Both the position numbers and the translations under genes were made by a program. A model generated the notes under the pieces. It made no database searches. It saw nothing but the letters and a program-made list of their open reading frames with translations, and was not told the DNA's origin. DNA of 64,000 nt from positions 1 through 64,000 of the forward strand of contig NZ_PKKM01000009.1 in assembly GCF_002847525.1 (NCBI RefSeq). Reading direction: 5' to 3'. This DNA comes from Schaalia odontolytica (GTDB taxonomy: Bacteria; Actinomycetota; Actinomycetes; Actinomycetales; Actinomycetaceae). The first letter of the stretch is position 1. Every line of letters starts with the position of its first letter. This document shows, one piece after another, positions 8,937 through 19,234 of this stretch.

Positions 8937-9309
8937 GGGGCACCCAGAAAGCGGCTCCGAGGTTGTCTCGACGGTCCTCGTTCAAGGACTTGTCGTCCTC
9001 GTGATCCTCCTGCTCGCGCAGATAGCCTTTGCCTCGCACGTGCGCACGATGAGCGTGAGCGCCGCGTCCGAGGGGGCGCGTCGTGGCGGTCTGCTGGGTG
9101 GCGACGAGGAGGAGGCCGCCGCGCGCACGGGCGAACTTCTTGACTCCCTCGTGGGTGCCGCCAAGGACCGCGAGATCGCCGTGGATCGGGAGAGCGACGT
9201 GGGCGTTGACATCCTCGTCGTCACGGTGCGTACTCGTCTGCCCCTCGTGGGTGGCTTTGGGCCGCGCTGGCTCACCGTGCACGGTCGAGCTCTTGTGGAG
9301 GGGCCGTGA
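8908..9309 (+). CDS. TadE-like pseudopilin 1
   Basis: This protein of about 133 residues has a short N-terminal segment ending SGSEVVSTVLVQ, then a single hydrophobic helix, then an extracytoplasmic domain. The Glu just before the helix matches the TadE-like minor pilin layout. The GTG at 8908, with GGAG upstream, is my preferred start. It overlaps the 3' end of the small pilin gene in another frame. A TTG at 8923 is the alternative. Its stop overlaps the next gene's GTG. It is probably a minor pilin in the same pilus. Confidence 0.7.
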   Translation: MRWTRLRASEGHPESGSEVVSTVLVQGLVVLVILLLAQIAFASHVRTMSVSAASEGARRGGLLGGDEEEAAARTGELLDSLVGAAKDREIAVDRESDVGVDILVVTVRTRLPLVGGFGPRWLTVHGRALVEGP

Positions 9310-9704
9310 GTGAGCGCGGGGACGCCAGCGTCGAATTCTTGGGCATCCTGGTCGTCCTCGTCATCCCGGTCCTGTACATCGTGCTCGCGGTTGGCCAGGT
9401 GAGCGCCGGTGCGATGGCGGTGGATGCGGGTGCTCGTGAAGCCGCGCGTATCCTCGCAGAAGATCCCGCGCGCGAGTCCGACGCGTCCCACGCCGTGGCC
9501 CTGATCGTCGAGGACTTTGGGATCGATGCCCAGGCGGACGTGACCGCCAGGTGCGAGGGCTGCGAGGCGGGTGGAGGGGTCGTCGAGGTGCAGGTCGGGG
9601 TGCGTGTGCCCTTTCCTTTCCTGCCTGCTTGGCTGGGGAGTGCCGGTATTGGCGTCTCGTCGAGTGCGCGTGTCCCTGTGCGGGAGGTGGTGGCCGATGG
9701 ATGA
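9306..9704 (+). CDS. TadE-like pseudopilin 2
   Basis: This 132-residue protein begins SERGDASVEFLGILVV, a TadE-type start in which the Glu at the head of the hydrophobic helix follows a short charged leader. One membrane helix is followed by a soluble domain with two Cys close together (CEGCEAGGG). The GTG start overlaps the preceding stop (GTGA), and its own stop lies inside the next start region, so translation is probably coupled through the operon. It is likely a minor pilin or pilus-assembly protein. Confidence 0.75.
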   Translation: MSERGDASVEFLGILVVLVIPVLYIVLAVGQVSAGAMAVDAGAREAARILAEDPARESDASHAVALIVEDFGIDAQADVTARCEGCEAGGGVVEVQVGVRVPFPFLPAWLGSAGIGVSSSARVPVREVVADG

Positions 9705-10137
9705 GGAAGGGCGCGTCGGTATTCTCATGTGCGCCGGGTGCGCGTTCGTGTGCGTGTTTCTCTTCGTGTCCATCGCGCTCACCGAGGTCGCGATGCAGGA
9801 CCGTAGGCTCGTGTCCTGTGCCGATGCCCTGTCCAGTGTTGCTGTTGGCTCCTCCTCGTCTGATGACTTCTTCGATACGGGGAATCCGATGGGGGTGGAC
9901 GAGGCCTCGGCTGGCTCTCGAGCCGAGGACGCGTTGGCCTCGTTGTCGGAATCCACGTGCAAGGTGGGGGAGGGCGTGGCCCTGACCGCGGTGAGCGTGC
10001 GCGGTGCCGAGGTAGAGGTTGCGGTACGTGCTCGTCCAACCATCTCGCTCCTGCCGTCATTCTTACGTGCAAGCGCAGTCCCTGAGCTCGAAAGGACGTC
10101 GAGTGCGCGCCTGCGCGATGCCCAGCCGCCGGGCTAA
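9697..10137 (+). CDS. TadE-like secretion/DNA-translocation-related protein
   Basis: This 146-residue protein has a very short N-terminus (MDEEGRVG), a hydrophobic helix at about residues 8-31 and then a soluble domain with ALTEVAMQDRRLVSCADAL. This looks like the Rv3654c-type TadE-like family that closes actinobacterial Tad operons. The ATG overlaps the previous gene (ATGGATGA). A longer frame exists upstream but lies wholly within the preceding gene. It is the last gene of the Tad operon. Confidence 0.72.
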   Translation: MDEEGRVGILMCAGCAFVCVFLFVSIALTEVAMQDRRLVSCADALSSVAVGSSSSDDFFDTGNPMGVDEASAGSRAEDALASLSESTCKVGEGVALTAVSVRGAEVEVAVRARPTISLLPSFLRASAVPELERTSSARLRDAQPPG

Positions 10138-10207
10138 AGGTGGTGTGCGCGACGGTCACATTGTGGGATGGTCACGGAAGGGTGAGTAAACGAAACGTAA
10201 ACTTTAG

Positions 10208-11572
<1,365 letters not shown>

Positions 11573-11584
11573 TCCTCTCTCTTT

Positions 11585-11620
11585 CGGTGCCCCGGCGTCC
11601 TGTGTGGCGTCGGGGCACCG
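11585..11620 (+). terminator. Terminator after gdhA
   Basis: Hairpin with arms CGGTGCCCCGGCG and CGTCGGGGCACCG and a 10-nt loop, 12 nt after the gdhA stop codon. Confidence 0.75.
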
Positions 11621-11708
11621 TCGTCCGTGGGGCGCAGAGGGGAGTAACCCCCGCCACCGTCGCCCCTTAGCGTTCCTCGTTGGGCTTCCAATCCGCTACC
11701 CTGGATGG

Positions 11709-12830
11709 GTGGCCATTGAATTTTCTGAAGAGATCCCGTCCCTGCGCACCACGATGGAGAACATCATCGCGGTCGTGCAGCCGGACAAGCTGCGCGAGCA
11801 GATCGCCGAGCTGAATGAGAAGGCGGCCGCGCCCGACCTGTGGGACGACCCGAGCGCCGCCCAGGCTGTCACGAGCGCGCTGAGCCATCGCCAGAGCGAG
11901 CTGGATCGCATCACGCAGATGAGCGAGCGCATCGACGACCTGGAGGCCATGGTGGACATGGCCGCCGAGGACCCCGACGAGAGTGCTGACATCCTCGCCG
12001 AGGCCGAAGCTGACCTGGAGAAGCTCCGCAAGGACCTGGGTGACCTGGAGATCCGCACGCTGCTGGACGGCGAGTACGACGAGCGCAACGCCGTTATCAC
12101 GATCCGAAGCGGCGCTGGCGGCGTGGACGCCGCCGACTTCGCCGAGATCCTCCTGCGCATGTACCTGCGCTGGGCGGAGCGTCATGGCTACCCGACGAAG
12201 GTCATGGACACCTCCTACGCGGAAGAGGCCGGCCTGAAGTCGGCGACCTTCGAGGTTCAGGCGCCCTACGCCTACGGCACGCTGAGCGTCGAGGCCGGCA
12301 CCCATCGCCTCGTGCGTATCAGCCCCTTCGATAACCAGGGCCGCCGCCAGACGTCCTTCGCTGCCGTCGAGGTCATCCCCCTGATCGAGACCACGGACCA
12401 CATCGAGATCCCCGAGTCCGAGCTGAAGGTGGACGTCTTCCGTTCCTCGGGCCCCGGTGGTCAGTCGGTGAACACGACCGACTCGGCCGTGCGCATGACT
12501 CACATCCCCACGGGCATCGTCGTGTCCATGCAGGATGAGAAGTCCCAGATCCAGAACCGTGCGGCCGCCCTGCGAGTCCTGCAGTCCCGCCTCCTCGTGC
12601 TGCGTCACGAGGAAGAGCAGGCGAAGAAGAAGGAACTCGCCGGCGACGTCAAGGCGTCGTGGGGCGATCAGATGCGTTCCTACGTGCTGCAGCCGTATCA
12701 GATGGTCAAGGACCTGCGCACTGAGTTCGAGTCCGGCAACCCCCAGTCCGTCTTCGATGGCGACATCGACGGCTTCATCAACGCCGGTATTCGCTGGCGC
12801 AAGAACGAGCAGAAGGCCGCTCAGGACTGA
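11709..12830 (+). CDS. prfB: Peptide chain release factor 2
   Basis: This 373-residue factor recognises UGA/UAA stop codons and triggers peptide release. The codon-recognition SPF tripeptide occurs in [11 protein letters not shown] and the catalytic GGQ in [13 protein letters not shown]. The frame is open further upstream, but the GTG at 11709 gives the family length. There is no sign of the E. coli-type programmed frameshift: the frame is continuous. It lies upstream of ftsE, the usual actinobacterial order prfB-ftsE-ftsX-smpB. Confidence 0.94.
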   Translation: MAIEFSEEIPSLRTTMENIIAVVQPDKLREQIAELNEKAAAPDLWDDPSAAQAVTSALSHRQSELDRITQMSERIDDLEAMVDMAAEDPDESADILAEAEADLEKLRKDLGDLEIRTLLDGEYDERNAVITIRSGAGGVDAADFAEILLRMYLRWAERHGYPTKVMDTSYAEEAGLKSATFEVQAPYAYGTLSVEAGTHRLVRISPFDNQGRRQTSFAAVEVIPLIETTDHIEIPESELKVDVFRSSGPGGQSVNTTDSAVRMTHIPTGIVVSMQDEKSQIQNRAAALRVLQSRLLVLRHEEEQAKKKELAGDVKASWGDQMRSYVLQPYQMVKDLRTEFESGNPQSVFDGDIDGFINAGIRWRKNEQKAAQD

Positions 12831-12851
12831 GCGACGCCCGTACGCGCAACC

Positions 12852-12891
12852 CGGCCCCGGCCTCGTCGATTGCTGAACGAGGCCGGGGCCG
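12852..12891 (+). terminator. Terminator between prfB and ftsE
   Basis: Perfect 15-bp stem (CGGCCCCGGCCTCGT and its complement) with a 10-nt loop. Confidence 0.75.
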
Positions 12892-13021
12892 CGCGTGTGT
12901 CCAAGCGCCCCCGGGTGGAGGGCTGAGTGCCACACCGCCTGTTTTCCGCGTGTCGCAGCCGGGTTGTGACCTGTTCGTTACCTAATCTGACAGGGACTAT
13001 TGACCCCGATCGGACGGTCCC

Positions 13022-13711
13022 ATGATTCGTTTTGATGATGTCACCATGGTGTACACGCCAGGTGCCCAGCCCGCGCTGGACCACGTCTCGCTGGAGGTGG
13101 AACGCGAAGAATTCGTGTTCCTCGTCGGCAAGTCGGGTTCCGGCAAGTCCACGTTCCTGCAGCTCGTCATGCGCGAGATGAAGGCGACCAGCGGCAAGGT
13201 GTGGGTGCTCGGCAAGGACGTGTCCAAGCTGTCCACGTGGGCGGTTCCGAAGCTGCGCCGCCAGATCGGCACGGTCTTCCAGGACTTCCGACTGCTGCCC
13301 TCCAAGACCGTGTACGAGAACGTCGCGCTGGCCATGCAGGTCATCGGCAAGCCTCGCCACGCGATCGAGACGTCCGTTCCGGACGCCCTTGAGCTGGTGG
13401 GCCTGTCCGGCAAGGAATCGCGCCTGCCGCACGAGCTGTCCGGTGGTGAGGAACAGCGCGTCGCGATCGCGCGCGCCATGGTGAACCGTCCCGAGCTGCT
13501 GCTCGCCGACGAGCCCACCGGCAACCTGGATCCGGAGACGTCGCTGGGCATCATGCGCCTCCTGGACCGAATCAACCGCACGGGCACGACCGTCGTCATG
13601 GCTACCCACGACGCGGACATCGTCAACCAGATGCGTAAGCGAGTCATCGAGCTTGAGGCCGGCGACGTCATCCGCGACCAGAACCGCGGCGTCTACGGGG
13701 CCGGGAGGTAA
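13022..13711 (+). CDS. ftsE: Cell division ATP-binding protein FtsE
   Basis: This 229-residue ABC ATPase partners with FtsX to control peptidoglycan hydrolases at the septum. Walker A is GKSGSGKST, the signature is [14 protein letters not shown], Walker B is LLLADEP, and the switch His is in MATHDAD. The ATG at 13022 follows a 130-bp intergenic region. FtsX starts 5 bp after its stop. Confidence 0.95.
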   Translation: MIRFDDVTMVYTPGAQPALDHVSLEVEREEFVFLVGKSGSGKSTFLQLVMREMKATSGKVWVLGKDVSKLSTWAVPKLRRQIGTVFQDFRLLPSKTVYENVALAMQVIGKPRHAIETSVPDALELVGLSGKESRLPHELSGGEEQRVAIARAMVNRPELLLADEPTGNLDPETSLGIMRLLDRINRTGTTVVMATHDADIVNQMRKRVIELEAGDVIRDQNRGVYGAGR

Positions 13712-13716
13712 GACCA

Positions 13717-14631
13717 GTGAAGCTTCGTTTTATTCTGTCCGAGGTCGGCAAGGGCCTGTCGCGTAACCGCGCGATGAGCGTCGCCGTTATCCTCGTGACC
13801 TTCGTGTCCCTCCTCTTCGTGGGCATCGCGGGCCTGACCCAGATGCAGGTGTCCAAGATGAAGTCGGAGTGGTACGACAAGATCGAGGTCACCATCTACA
13901 TGTGTGCGATCAACGACGCGGCCGCGAACTGCAACGCGACCGAGGCGAGCGACGCGCAGATCGACGCGGTGCGCCAGAAGCTGGCGTCCGCCGAGATGAC
14001 CCCGTACGTGGCCAACGTGTACGAGGAGACGAAGGAAGAAGCCTACGAGAACTTCAAGCGTCTCAACGGCAACGATGCGCTGACGCAGTGGACCACGCCG
14101 GACATGCTGCAGTTCGCGTTCCGCATCAAGCTGGTTAACCCCGAGCAGTATTCGGTGGTCAAGGAGGAGTTCTCCGGGACCGCGGGCGTGTCCGAGGTGC
14201 GCGATCAGCGTGAGGTCGTCGAACCCCTGTTCCGCGTGCTGGGTGCCGCCCGCACGGCTGCCCTGGGCCTCGGCGCGATCATGGTCGTCGCGGCGATCCT
14301 GCTGATTTCGACGACGATCCGCCTGAGCGCGATGAGTCGTGAGCAGGAAACGCAGATCATGCGTTACGTGGGTGCTTCGAACCTGTTTATCCAGGCTCCC
14401 TTCATGATTGAGGGCGCGCTGGCCGCGCTGGTGGGTGCCGGCTTCGCGATCGCTTCGCTGTTCGCGGGCGTTCACTTCGTCGTTCAGGGCTGGATGGCGC
14501 CGTCCTTCCGCTGGACGAACTTTATCGGCATGGGTGAGGTGGCGATCATGACTCCGATCCTCGTCCTTGCGGCGGTCGCGCTGGCTGTTATCGCGTCGGC
14601 GTTCTCGCTCGCGAAGTACACGAAGGCGTGA
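13717..14631 (+). CDS. ftsX: Cell division protein FtsX
   Basis: This 304-residue membrane partner of FtsE has an N-terminal cytoplasmic stretch and a first helix at about residues 20-44. A large extracytoplasmic domain follows, containing two Cys (in MCAINDAAANC) that could form a disulfide. Three C-terminal helices end the protein. It starts with GTG after FtsE, and the downstream hydrolase gene overlaps its stop. The genetic coupling suggests FtsEX activates that M23 protein. Confidence 0.93.
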   Translation: MKLRFILSEVGKGLSRNRAMSVAVILVTFVSLLFVGIAGLTQMQVSKMKSEWYDKIEVTIYMCAINDAAANCNATEASDAQIDAVRQKLASAEMTPYVANVYEETKEEAYENFKRLNGNDALTQWTTPDMLQFAFRIKLVNPEQYSVVKEEFSGTAGVSEVRDQREVVEPLFRVLGAARTAALGLGAIMVVAAILLISTTIRLSAMSREQETQIMRYVGASNLFIQAPFMIEGALAALVGAGFAIASLFAGVHFVVQGWMAPSFRWTNFIGMGEVAIMTPILVLAAVALAVIASAFSLAKYTKA

Positions 14632-15911
14632 GTCTCATGTCCCTCTCCTTGCATCGTCCCGGTCGTCGCGCGCTGCGCGCCGGTGCGCTGGCCCTCACAA
14701 TCGCCTCGTTTGCGGCGATGAGCCAGGCCCTGCCCGCGCGTGCGGACGAGGAGCGCGACGCGGCTGCGAATGCCGCCGCCGAAGCCGAGGCGACGGTCAA
14801 TGCTCTGCAGTCTCAGCTCGAGGGCATCGACGCGTCGCTGGCTCAGGTCTTCATCGACCTGCAGGCACTCAACGGGCAGATCCCGGTGGCTCAGGCCGCC
14901 TACGAGAGTGCGACCGCGACCTACGACGCGAAGTCGCGCGAGCACGCGACGATCCTCGGTCAGCTGAGCGCCGCACAGGGCGAGCAGAACCGTATCGATC
15001 AGTCGCTCACCCAGGCGACCACGCAGGCCGACGACGCGCAGCGCGCGATCGCCGACCTCGTGCGTCGCAAGTACCGCGAAGGCAACGTCGACCCGGTGGC
15101 CGTGGCCCTGACGGCGGGCGGCACGGAGTCGATCACCGACCGTGCGGCGGCCGCCGACATGGCGCTGCGCACGGAGAGCCAGACGATGACGGCGGCGCTG
15201 GACGTGTCCTCGTCCCAGCGCACGCAGGCCACGCGCCAGAATGCGATCACCGACCGCATCGCCGACCTCGAGGTGAAGGCCGCGCAGGCCGAGGCCGAGG
15301 CGAAGGTCGCGAAGAACGAGGCCGACGCCAAGCTCACGGAGCTCAACAGCCTCAAGGAGCAGGCACAGGCCAAGCAGGCTGAGTGGGACGCCCAGAAGGG
15401 CCAGGTCGAGGCCTCCCTCAGCCAGGCCGAAGCCGACTACCAGGCGCGCAGCGCGGAACTGGAGGCCATCGACGCGGCCAACCGCGCGTCGGGTGCCTCC
15501 TACGTGTCGGCCTCGGGCTTCCGTAACCCCCTCGACATCCCGATCGTCGTGACCTCCCCCTTCGGCATGCGCTACCACCCGGTCTTGGGCGTGATGAAGG
15601 GTCACTCGGGCACCGACATGGCCGCCGACTGCGGCACGATCATCCGCGCCGTGGCCTCGGGCTACGTGAACGCCGTGTCCTCTGATGTGTCGGCCGGTAA
15701 CTACGTGGATATCAACCACGGCCTCGTCGGCGGTAACTCCGTCATCACCGAATACCTGCACATGCAGGCGCAGTACGTGTCCCCGGGCCAGTACGTGAAC
15801 GCGGGCGACGCGCTGGGCGAGGTCGGCTCGACCGGCTACGCGACCGGCTGCCACCTGCATTTTGGTGTTCTTCAGAACGGAAGTTATGTTGAACCGATGG
15901 ATTATTTGTAA
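14628..15911 (+). CDS. Secreted M23-type peptidoglycan hydrolase with coiled coil (EnvC-like FtsEX partner)
   Basis: This protein of about 427 residues has a signal peptide ending near LPARA. Two long Ala/Glu/Gln-rich coiled-coil segments (about residues 40-110 and 195-280) precede a C-terminal LytM/M23 domain. The zinc-site motifs GHSGTD (His and Asp) and CHLHFG (HxH) are both present, so the domain should be active or metal-binding. The start is GTG at 14628, overlapping the ftsX stop. An ATG at 14637 is the alternative. The architecture is that of EnvC-like proteins regulated by FtsEX through the coiled coil. Confidence 0.88.
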   Translation: MSLMSLSLHRPGRRALRAGALALTIASFAAMSQALPARADEERDAAANAAAEAEATVNALQSQLEGIDASLAQVFIDLQALNGQIPVAQAAYESATATYDAKSREHATILGQLSAAQGEQNRIDQSLTQATTQADDAQRAIADLVRRKYREGNVDPVAVALTAGGTESITDRAAAADMALRTESQTMTAALDVSSSQRTQATRQNAITDRIADLEVKAAQAEAEAKVAKNEADAKLTELNSLKEQAQAKQAEWDAQKGQVEASLSQAEADYQARSAELEAIDAANRASGASYVSASGFRNPLDIPIVVTSPFGMRYHPVLGVMKGHSGTDMAADCGTIIRAVASGYVNAVSSDVSAGNYVDINHGLVGGNSVITEYLHMQAQYVSPGQYVNAGDALGEVGSTGYATGCHLHFGVLQNGSYVEPMDYL

Positions 15912-15925
15912 TCCGCGTTAGGATG

Positions 15926-15955
15926 GACCCTCATAGCGATTTCGCTGCGGGGGTC
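15926..15955 (+). terminator. Terminator between the M23 gene and smpB
   Basis: GACCC...GGGTC outer arms and AGCGA/TCGCT inner stem, followed by TTT. It would separate the ftsEX-hydrolase unit from smpB. Confidence 0.5.
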
Positions 15956-15997
15956 TTTCCGCATGAGCCGCGGAAAACGAGTCTGAAAGGAGGCAGC

Positions 15998-16525
15998 ATG
16001 CCCAAGGAATGGAAGAAGCCCAAGCCCACGGAGGGGCAGCGCGCCAAGGCTGCCTCCGACGCGAAGAAGACGATCGCCCGGAACAAGAAGGCGCGCCACG
16101 ACTACACGATCGAGGACACCTGGGAGGCCGGCCTGGCCCTCATGGGTACCGAGGTGAAGGCGCTGCGCATGGGCCGCGCGTCCCTCGTCGATGCCTGGGT
16201 CGAGATCAACGGGGGAGAGGCCTGGCTCTACGGCGCCAACATTCCCCTGTACTCGCAGGGCTCGTGGACGAACCACGCGCCCACGCGCAAGCGCAAGCTG
16301 CTGCTGCACCGTGCGGAGATCGACCGCATGCAGGATCGCGTCGCCGCGAAGGGCTACACGATCGTGCCCCTGGAGCTGTACTTCATCGGGGGCCGCGTCA
16401 AGGTCGAAATCGCCCTGGCCAAGGGCAAGCAGGAATGGGATAAGCGTCAGGCCCTGCGCGAGAAGCAGGACCAGCGCGAGGCCGAGCGCGCGATGCGCCG
16501 CTACGTGAAGCAGGTCCGCCGATAG
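15998..16525 (+). CDS. smpB: SsrA-binding protein SmpB
   Basis: This 175-residue protein delivers tmRNA to stalled ribosomes. The conserved segments are IARNKKARHDY, GLALMGTEVKALR, GEAWLYGANI and the basic C-terminal tail. The ATG at 15998 has a strong AAAGGAGG 5 nt upstream; the open frame starting at 15923 has no such site. Its RNA partner ssrA lies 5 kb downstream at 21536, separated by two YhgE/Pip genes. Confidence 0.96.
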   Translation: MPKEWKKPKPTEGQRAKAASDAKKTIARNKKARHDYTIEDTWEAGLALMGTEVKALRMGRASLVDAWVEINGGEAWLYGANIPLYSQGSWTNHAPTRKRKLLLHRAEIDRMQDRVAAKGYTIVPLELYFIGGRVKVEIALAKGKQEWDKRQALREKQDQREAERAMRRYVKQVRR

Positions 16526-16543
16526 GGGAAAGAAGGCGACCCT

Positions 16544-19234
16544 GTGCGAGGTTCCGTCAGGATTTTTCGTCGTGATCTACTGAGGCTGGTGCGTGTTCCG
16601 GCCGCGTGGATTGTCATCATCGGTATGGCGTTCGTGCCCGCGCTCTACGCGTGGTTCAACATCGTAGGCTTCTGGGATCCGTACTCGCAGACCTCCCACA
16701 TTCGTGTCGCCGTCGCGAACGAGGACGAGGGCGCGACCAAGGACCAGATCGGCACTGTGAACGTCGGTGCGATGCTCGAGACACAGCTGAAGCAGAACGA
16801 TCAGCTGGGCTGGCACTTCGTGAGCGCCGACGAGGCGCGCGCCGAGGTGGAACGCGGCGACTCCTACGCGGCCTTCGTCATCCCGGCATCGTTTTCACGC
16901 GACCTGACGGGCATCGTTGACGGTACCTACGTCAAGCCGAACATCCAGTATTACGTCAACGAGAAGAACAACGCGGTGGCCCCCAAGATCACGGGGGCGG
17001 GCGCGACGGCGCTGGACCGCCAGATCAACTCCGCCTTCGTCTCGACGGTGGCCAAGGTGCTGTCGGAAAAGGCATCCGAGGCCGGGGTCAGTATCGCGAA
17101 CGACGCTGACCAGAAGCGTTCGGATGTGTCCGCGTCGGTGTCCGAGGCCTCGGCCAAGCTGGGTAGTGCCTCCCAGACCCTGGACGGTATGGGGGAGAAG
17201 ATCGACGCGGCGAAGGCCTCTGTGGCCTCGGCGCGCACGACTCTGAGCGAGCTGGACTCTGCGGCCTCGGAGCTGTCGACCTCCCTGGACCAGGCGGACC
17301 AGCTGGTGAGCGACTCGCGCACGTCGCTGGCGTCCTTCTCGAGCCAGATGGGCGGGGCCCTCGACGGCCTGTCCGCGAACGCGGCGAGCGCCCTGGCGGG
17401 AGTGTCCGCGAACGCGGGCACCCTCGACGGTGCTGTGCAGGGCGCCTCCGGGCGTGTGGGTGGCCTGCTCACCGAGGGAACGTCGATCAACGACTCGGTG
17501 GGTGAGGTGCTCGCGGAGCTGAACGCACTGGGCATCGGGAACCTGCCCGCCGCGGGCACGGCACTGACCGACCTGACGAACCAGAACACTGCACTGTCGA
17601 CGGCCCTGGGCAGCCTGACGACCCTCAACTCGGACCTGTCGGCCACGTCCTCGTCGATTTCGAACGCGCTGACGTCAGCCTCCGATGCGTCCGCGGCCGT
17701 GTCGGCCTCGGTGACGAACGCGCGCAGCGGAGTGTCCGCCCAGCTGCCCGCGATCTCCTCGGCGCTCGACGATTTCTCGAGCGCGTCCTCGTCGATGCGT
17801 GGTTCGCTGGACGCCCTCCGCAGTCAGCGCGAGCAGGTGTCAGGCCTGCTCGACCAGCTCGATTCCCTCCTGGACGGGGCGAAGACGGCGACCCAGACGA
17901 GCGCTACGAACGTCGCCGCGATCAAGACTGACCTTGACTCGGTGGCGACGGACATTTCGTCGCTATCCTCCTCGAACACGCTGCGCGACCTCGCGGACTC
18001 CCTCGGGGTCAACGCCGAATCGATCGCCTCCTTCATGGCCTCGCCGACGCAGATCGAGACGAAGGCCGTGTACCCCGTGGCCGCCTACGGTTCGGCGATG
18101 GCCCCGCTGTTCACGAACCTGGCTCTGTGGATCGGCGCGTTCTCGCTCGTCCTCCTCCTGAAGCTCGATGTGGATGAGGAGGGCATCGGCCCCACGTCCT
18201 CTGCCGCCAAGTACATGGGCCGGTGGATGCTTCTCGCGTTCTTCGGGGTCATTCAGGCGCTCGTCGTTTCGATCGGCGACCTGATTATCGGCGTGCAGAC
18301 GGTGTCGCGTCCCGCGTTCGTGGGGACGGCGATGATCATCTCGCTGGTGTTTGTGTCGATCGTCTACATGCTCTCGACGTGCTTCCAGCACATCGGCAAG
18401 GGCCTGTGCGTCATCATCTTGGTCATGCAGATTCCCGGTTCCGCCGGCCTGTATCCGATCGAGATGCTGCCGTCCTTCTTCCGCTTCCTGCACCCGTTGT
18501 TCCCCTTCACCTACGGTGTCAATGCGCTGCGTGAGATCGTGGCTGGGTTCTATGGGCACACCTACCTGTCGTGCCTGGCGGTTCTCGGTGCCGAGGCGCT
18601 GGTTGCCTTCGCGATCGGCCTCGCGCTGCGTCCGTTCTTGGTGAACCTGAACGCGATGATCACGCGCGACCTGGCGTCCTCCGGGCTCTTCCTGGCCGAG
18701 GCCACGCGCGTGCCTTCGAACCGCTATCGCCTGACGCAGATCGTGGCGGCCCTGGCCGATCACGACGGCTTCCAGCGCTCGGTGAGCGGCCGTGCCGCGC
18801 GCTTCGAGCGTCGTTACCCGACGATCCGCCGCGCCGCGATCATTCTCGGGGTTATCGTGCCGGTGGCTCTGGCGGTGCTGTCCGTCGCGAATGTGGCGGA
18901 AGTGCCGATCATTCTGGGGGCCTGGATCGTCTGGGTCCTCCTCGTCATCACTTTCCTGATTGGACTGGAGTACCTGCGCGAGGCTTTGGCGCGTCAGCAG
19001 CTCCTCGGTGCCATGGACGAGCAGGACGTGCGTTCCCTGCTCACCCGCCGCGTGCAGGGCGCGCGATCGCGTCTCGCACTTGGCGCGGCCGCCGTGGGCG
19101 CGTCGATCTCGTCGGCGCTCGCCTCAACCCTGGGTGAGCGCGGGGGAGAGGACACGGACGAGACCGACCCCGGCCTCGTCGAGGAGGACGGCGCGGGCGA
19201 AGCGTCGGAGGCGGCGAAGGGAGAGCAGCAGTGA
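16544..19234 (+). CDS. YhgE/Pip family membrane protein 1
   Basis: This 896-residue protein has the YhgE/Pip layout. A first membrane helix near residues 20-40 leads into the conserved PALYAWFNIVGFWDPY segment. A long Ser/Ala-rich, coiled-coil-like extracytoplasmic stretch (about 190-500) follows, then five or six helices of ABC2-type character (about 520-700). Two extra helices around 770-825 and a strongly acidic tail end the protein. It starts with GTG shortly after smpB, and its stop overlaps the next YhgE/Pip gene. The family includes a Lactococcus phage-infection protein and components near type VII secretion systems. The function here is not known. Confidence 0.82.
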   Translation: MRGSVRIFRRDLLRLVRVPAAWIVIIGMAFVPALYAWFNIVGFWDPYSQTSHIRVAVANEDEGATKDQIGTVNVGAMLETQLKQNDQLGWHFVSADEARAEVERGDSYAAFVIPASFSRDLTGIVDGTYVKPNIQYYVNEKNNAVAPKITGAGATALDRQINSAFVSTVAKVLSEKASEAGVSIANDADQKRSDVSASVSEASAKLGSASQTLDGMGEKIDAAKASVASARTTLSELDSAASELSTSLDQADQLVSDSRTSLASFSSQMGGALDGLSANAASALAGVSANAGTLDGAVQGASGRVGGLLTEGTSINDSVGEVLAELNALGIGNLPAAGTALTDLTNQNTALSTALGSLTTLNSDLSATSSSISNALTSASDASAAVSASVTNARSGVSAQLPAISSALDDFSSASSSMRGSLDALRSQREQVSGLLDQLDSLLDGAKTATQTSATNVAAIKTDLDSVATDISSLSSSNTLRDLADSLGVNAESIASFMASPTQIETKAVYPVAAYGSAMAPLFTNLALWIGAFSLVLLLKLDVDEEGIGPTSSAAKYMGRWMLLAFFGVIQALVVSIGDLIIGVQTVSRPAFVGTAMIISLVFVSIVYMLSTCFQHIGKGLCVIILVMQIPGSAGLYPIEMLPSFFRFLHPLFPFTYGVNALREIVAGFYGHTYLSCLAVLGAEALVAFAIGLALRPFLVNLNAMITRDLASSGLFLAEATRVPSNRYRLTQIVAALADHDGFQRSVSGRAARFERRYPTIRRAAIILGVIVPVALAVLSVANVAEVPIILGAWIVWVLLVITFLIGLEYLREALARQQLLGAMDEQDVRSLLTRRVQGARSRLALGAAAVGASISSALASTLGERGGEDTDETDPGLVEEDGAGEASEAAKGEQQ

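Noticed and set aside
11604..11708. N-terminal extension of RF2, or a programmed frameshift
   Set aside because: The extension lacks similarity to RF2, and the GTG at 11709 gives family length. The frame is continuous, so no frameshift is required.
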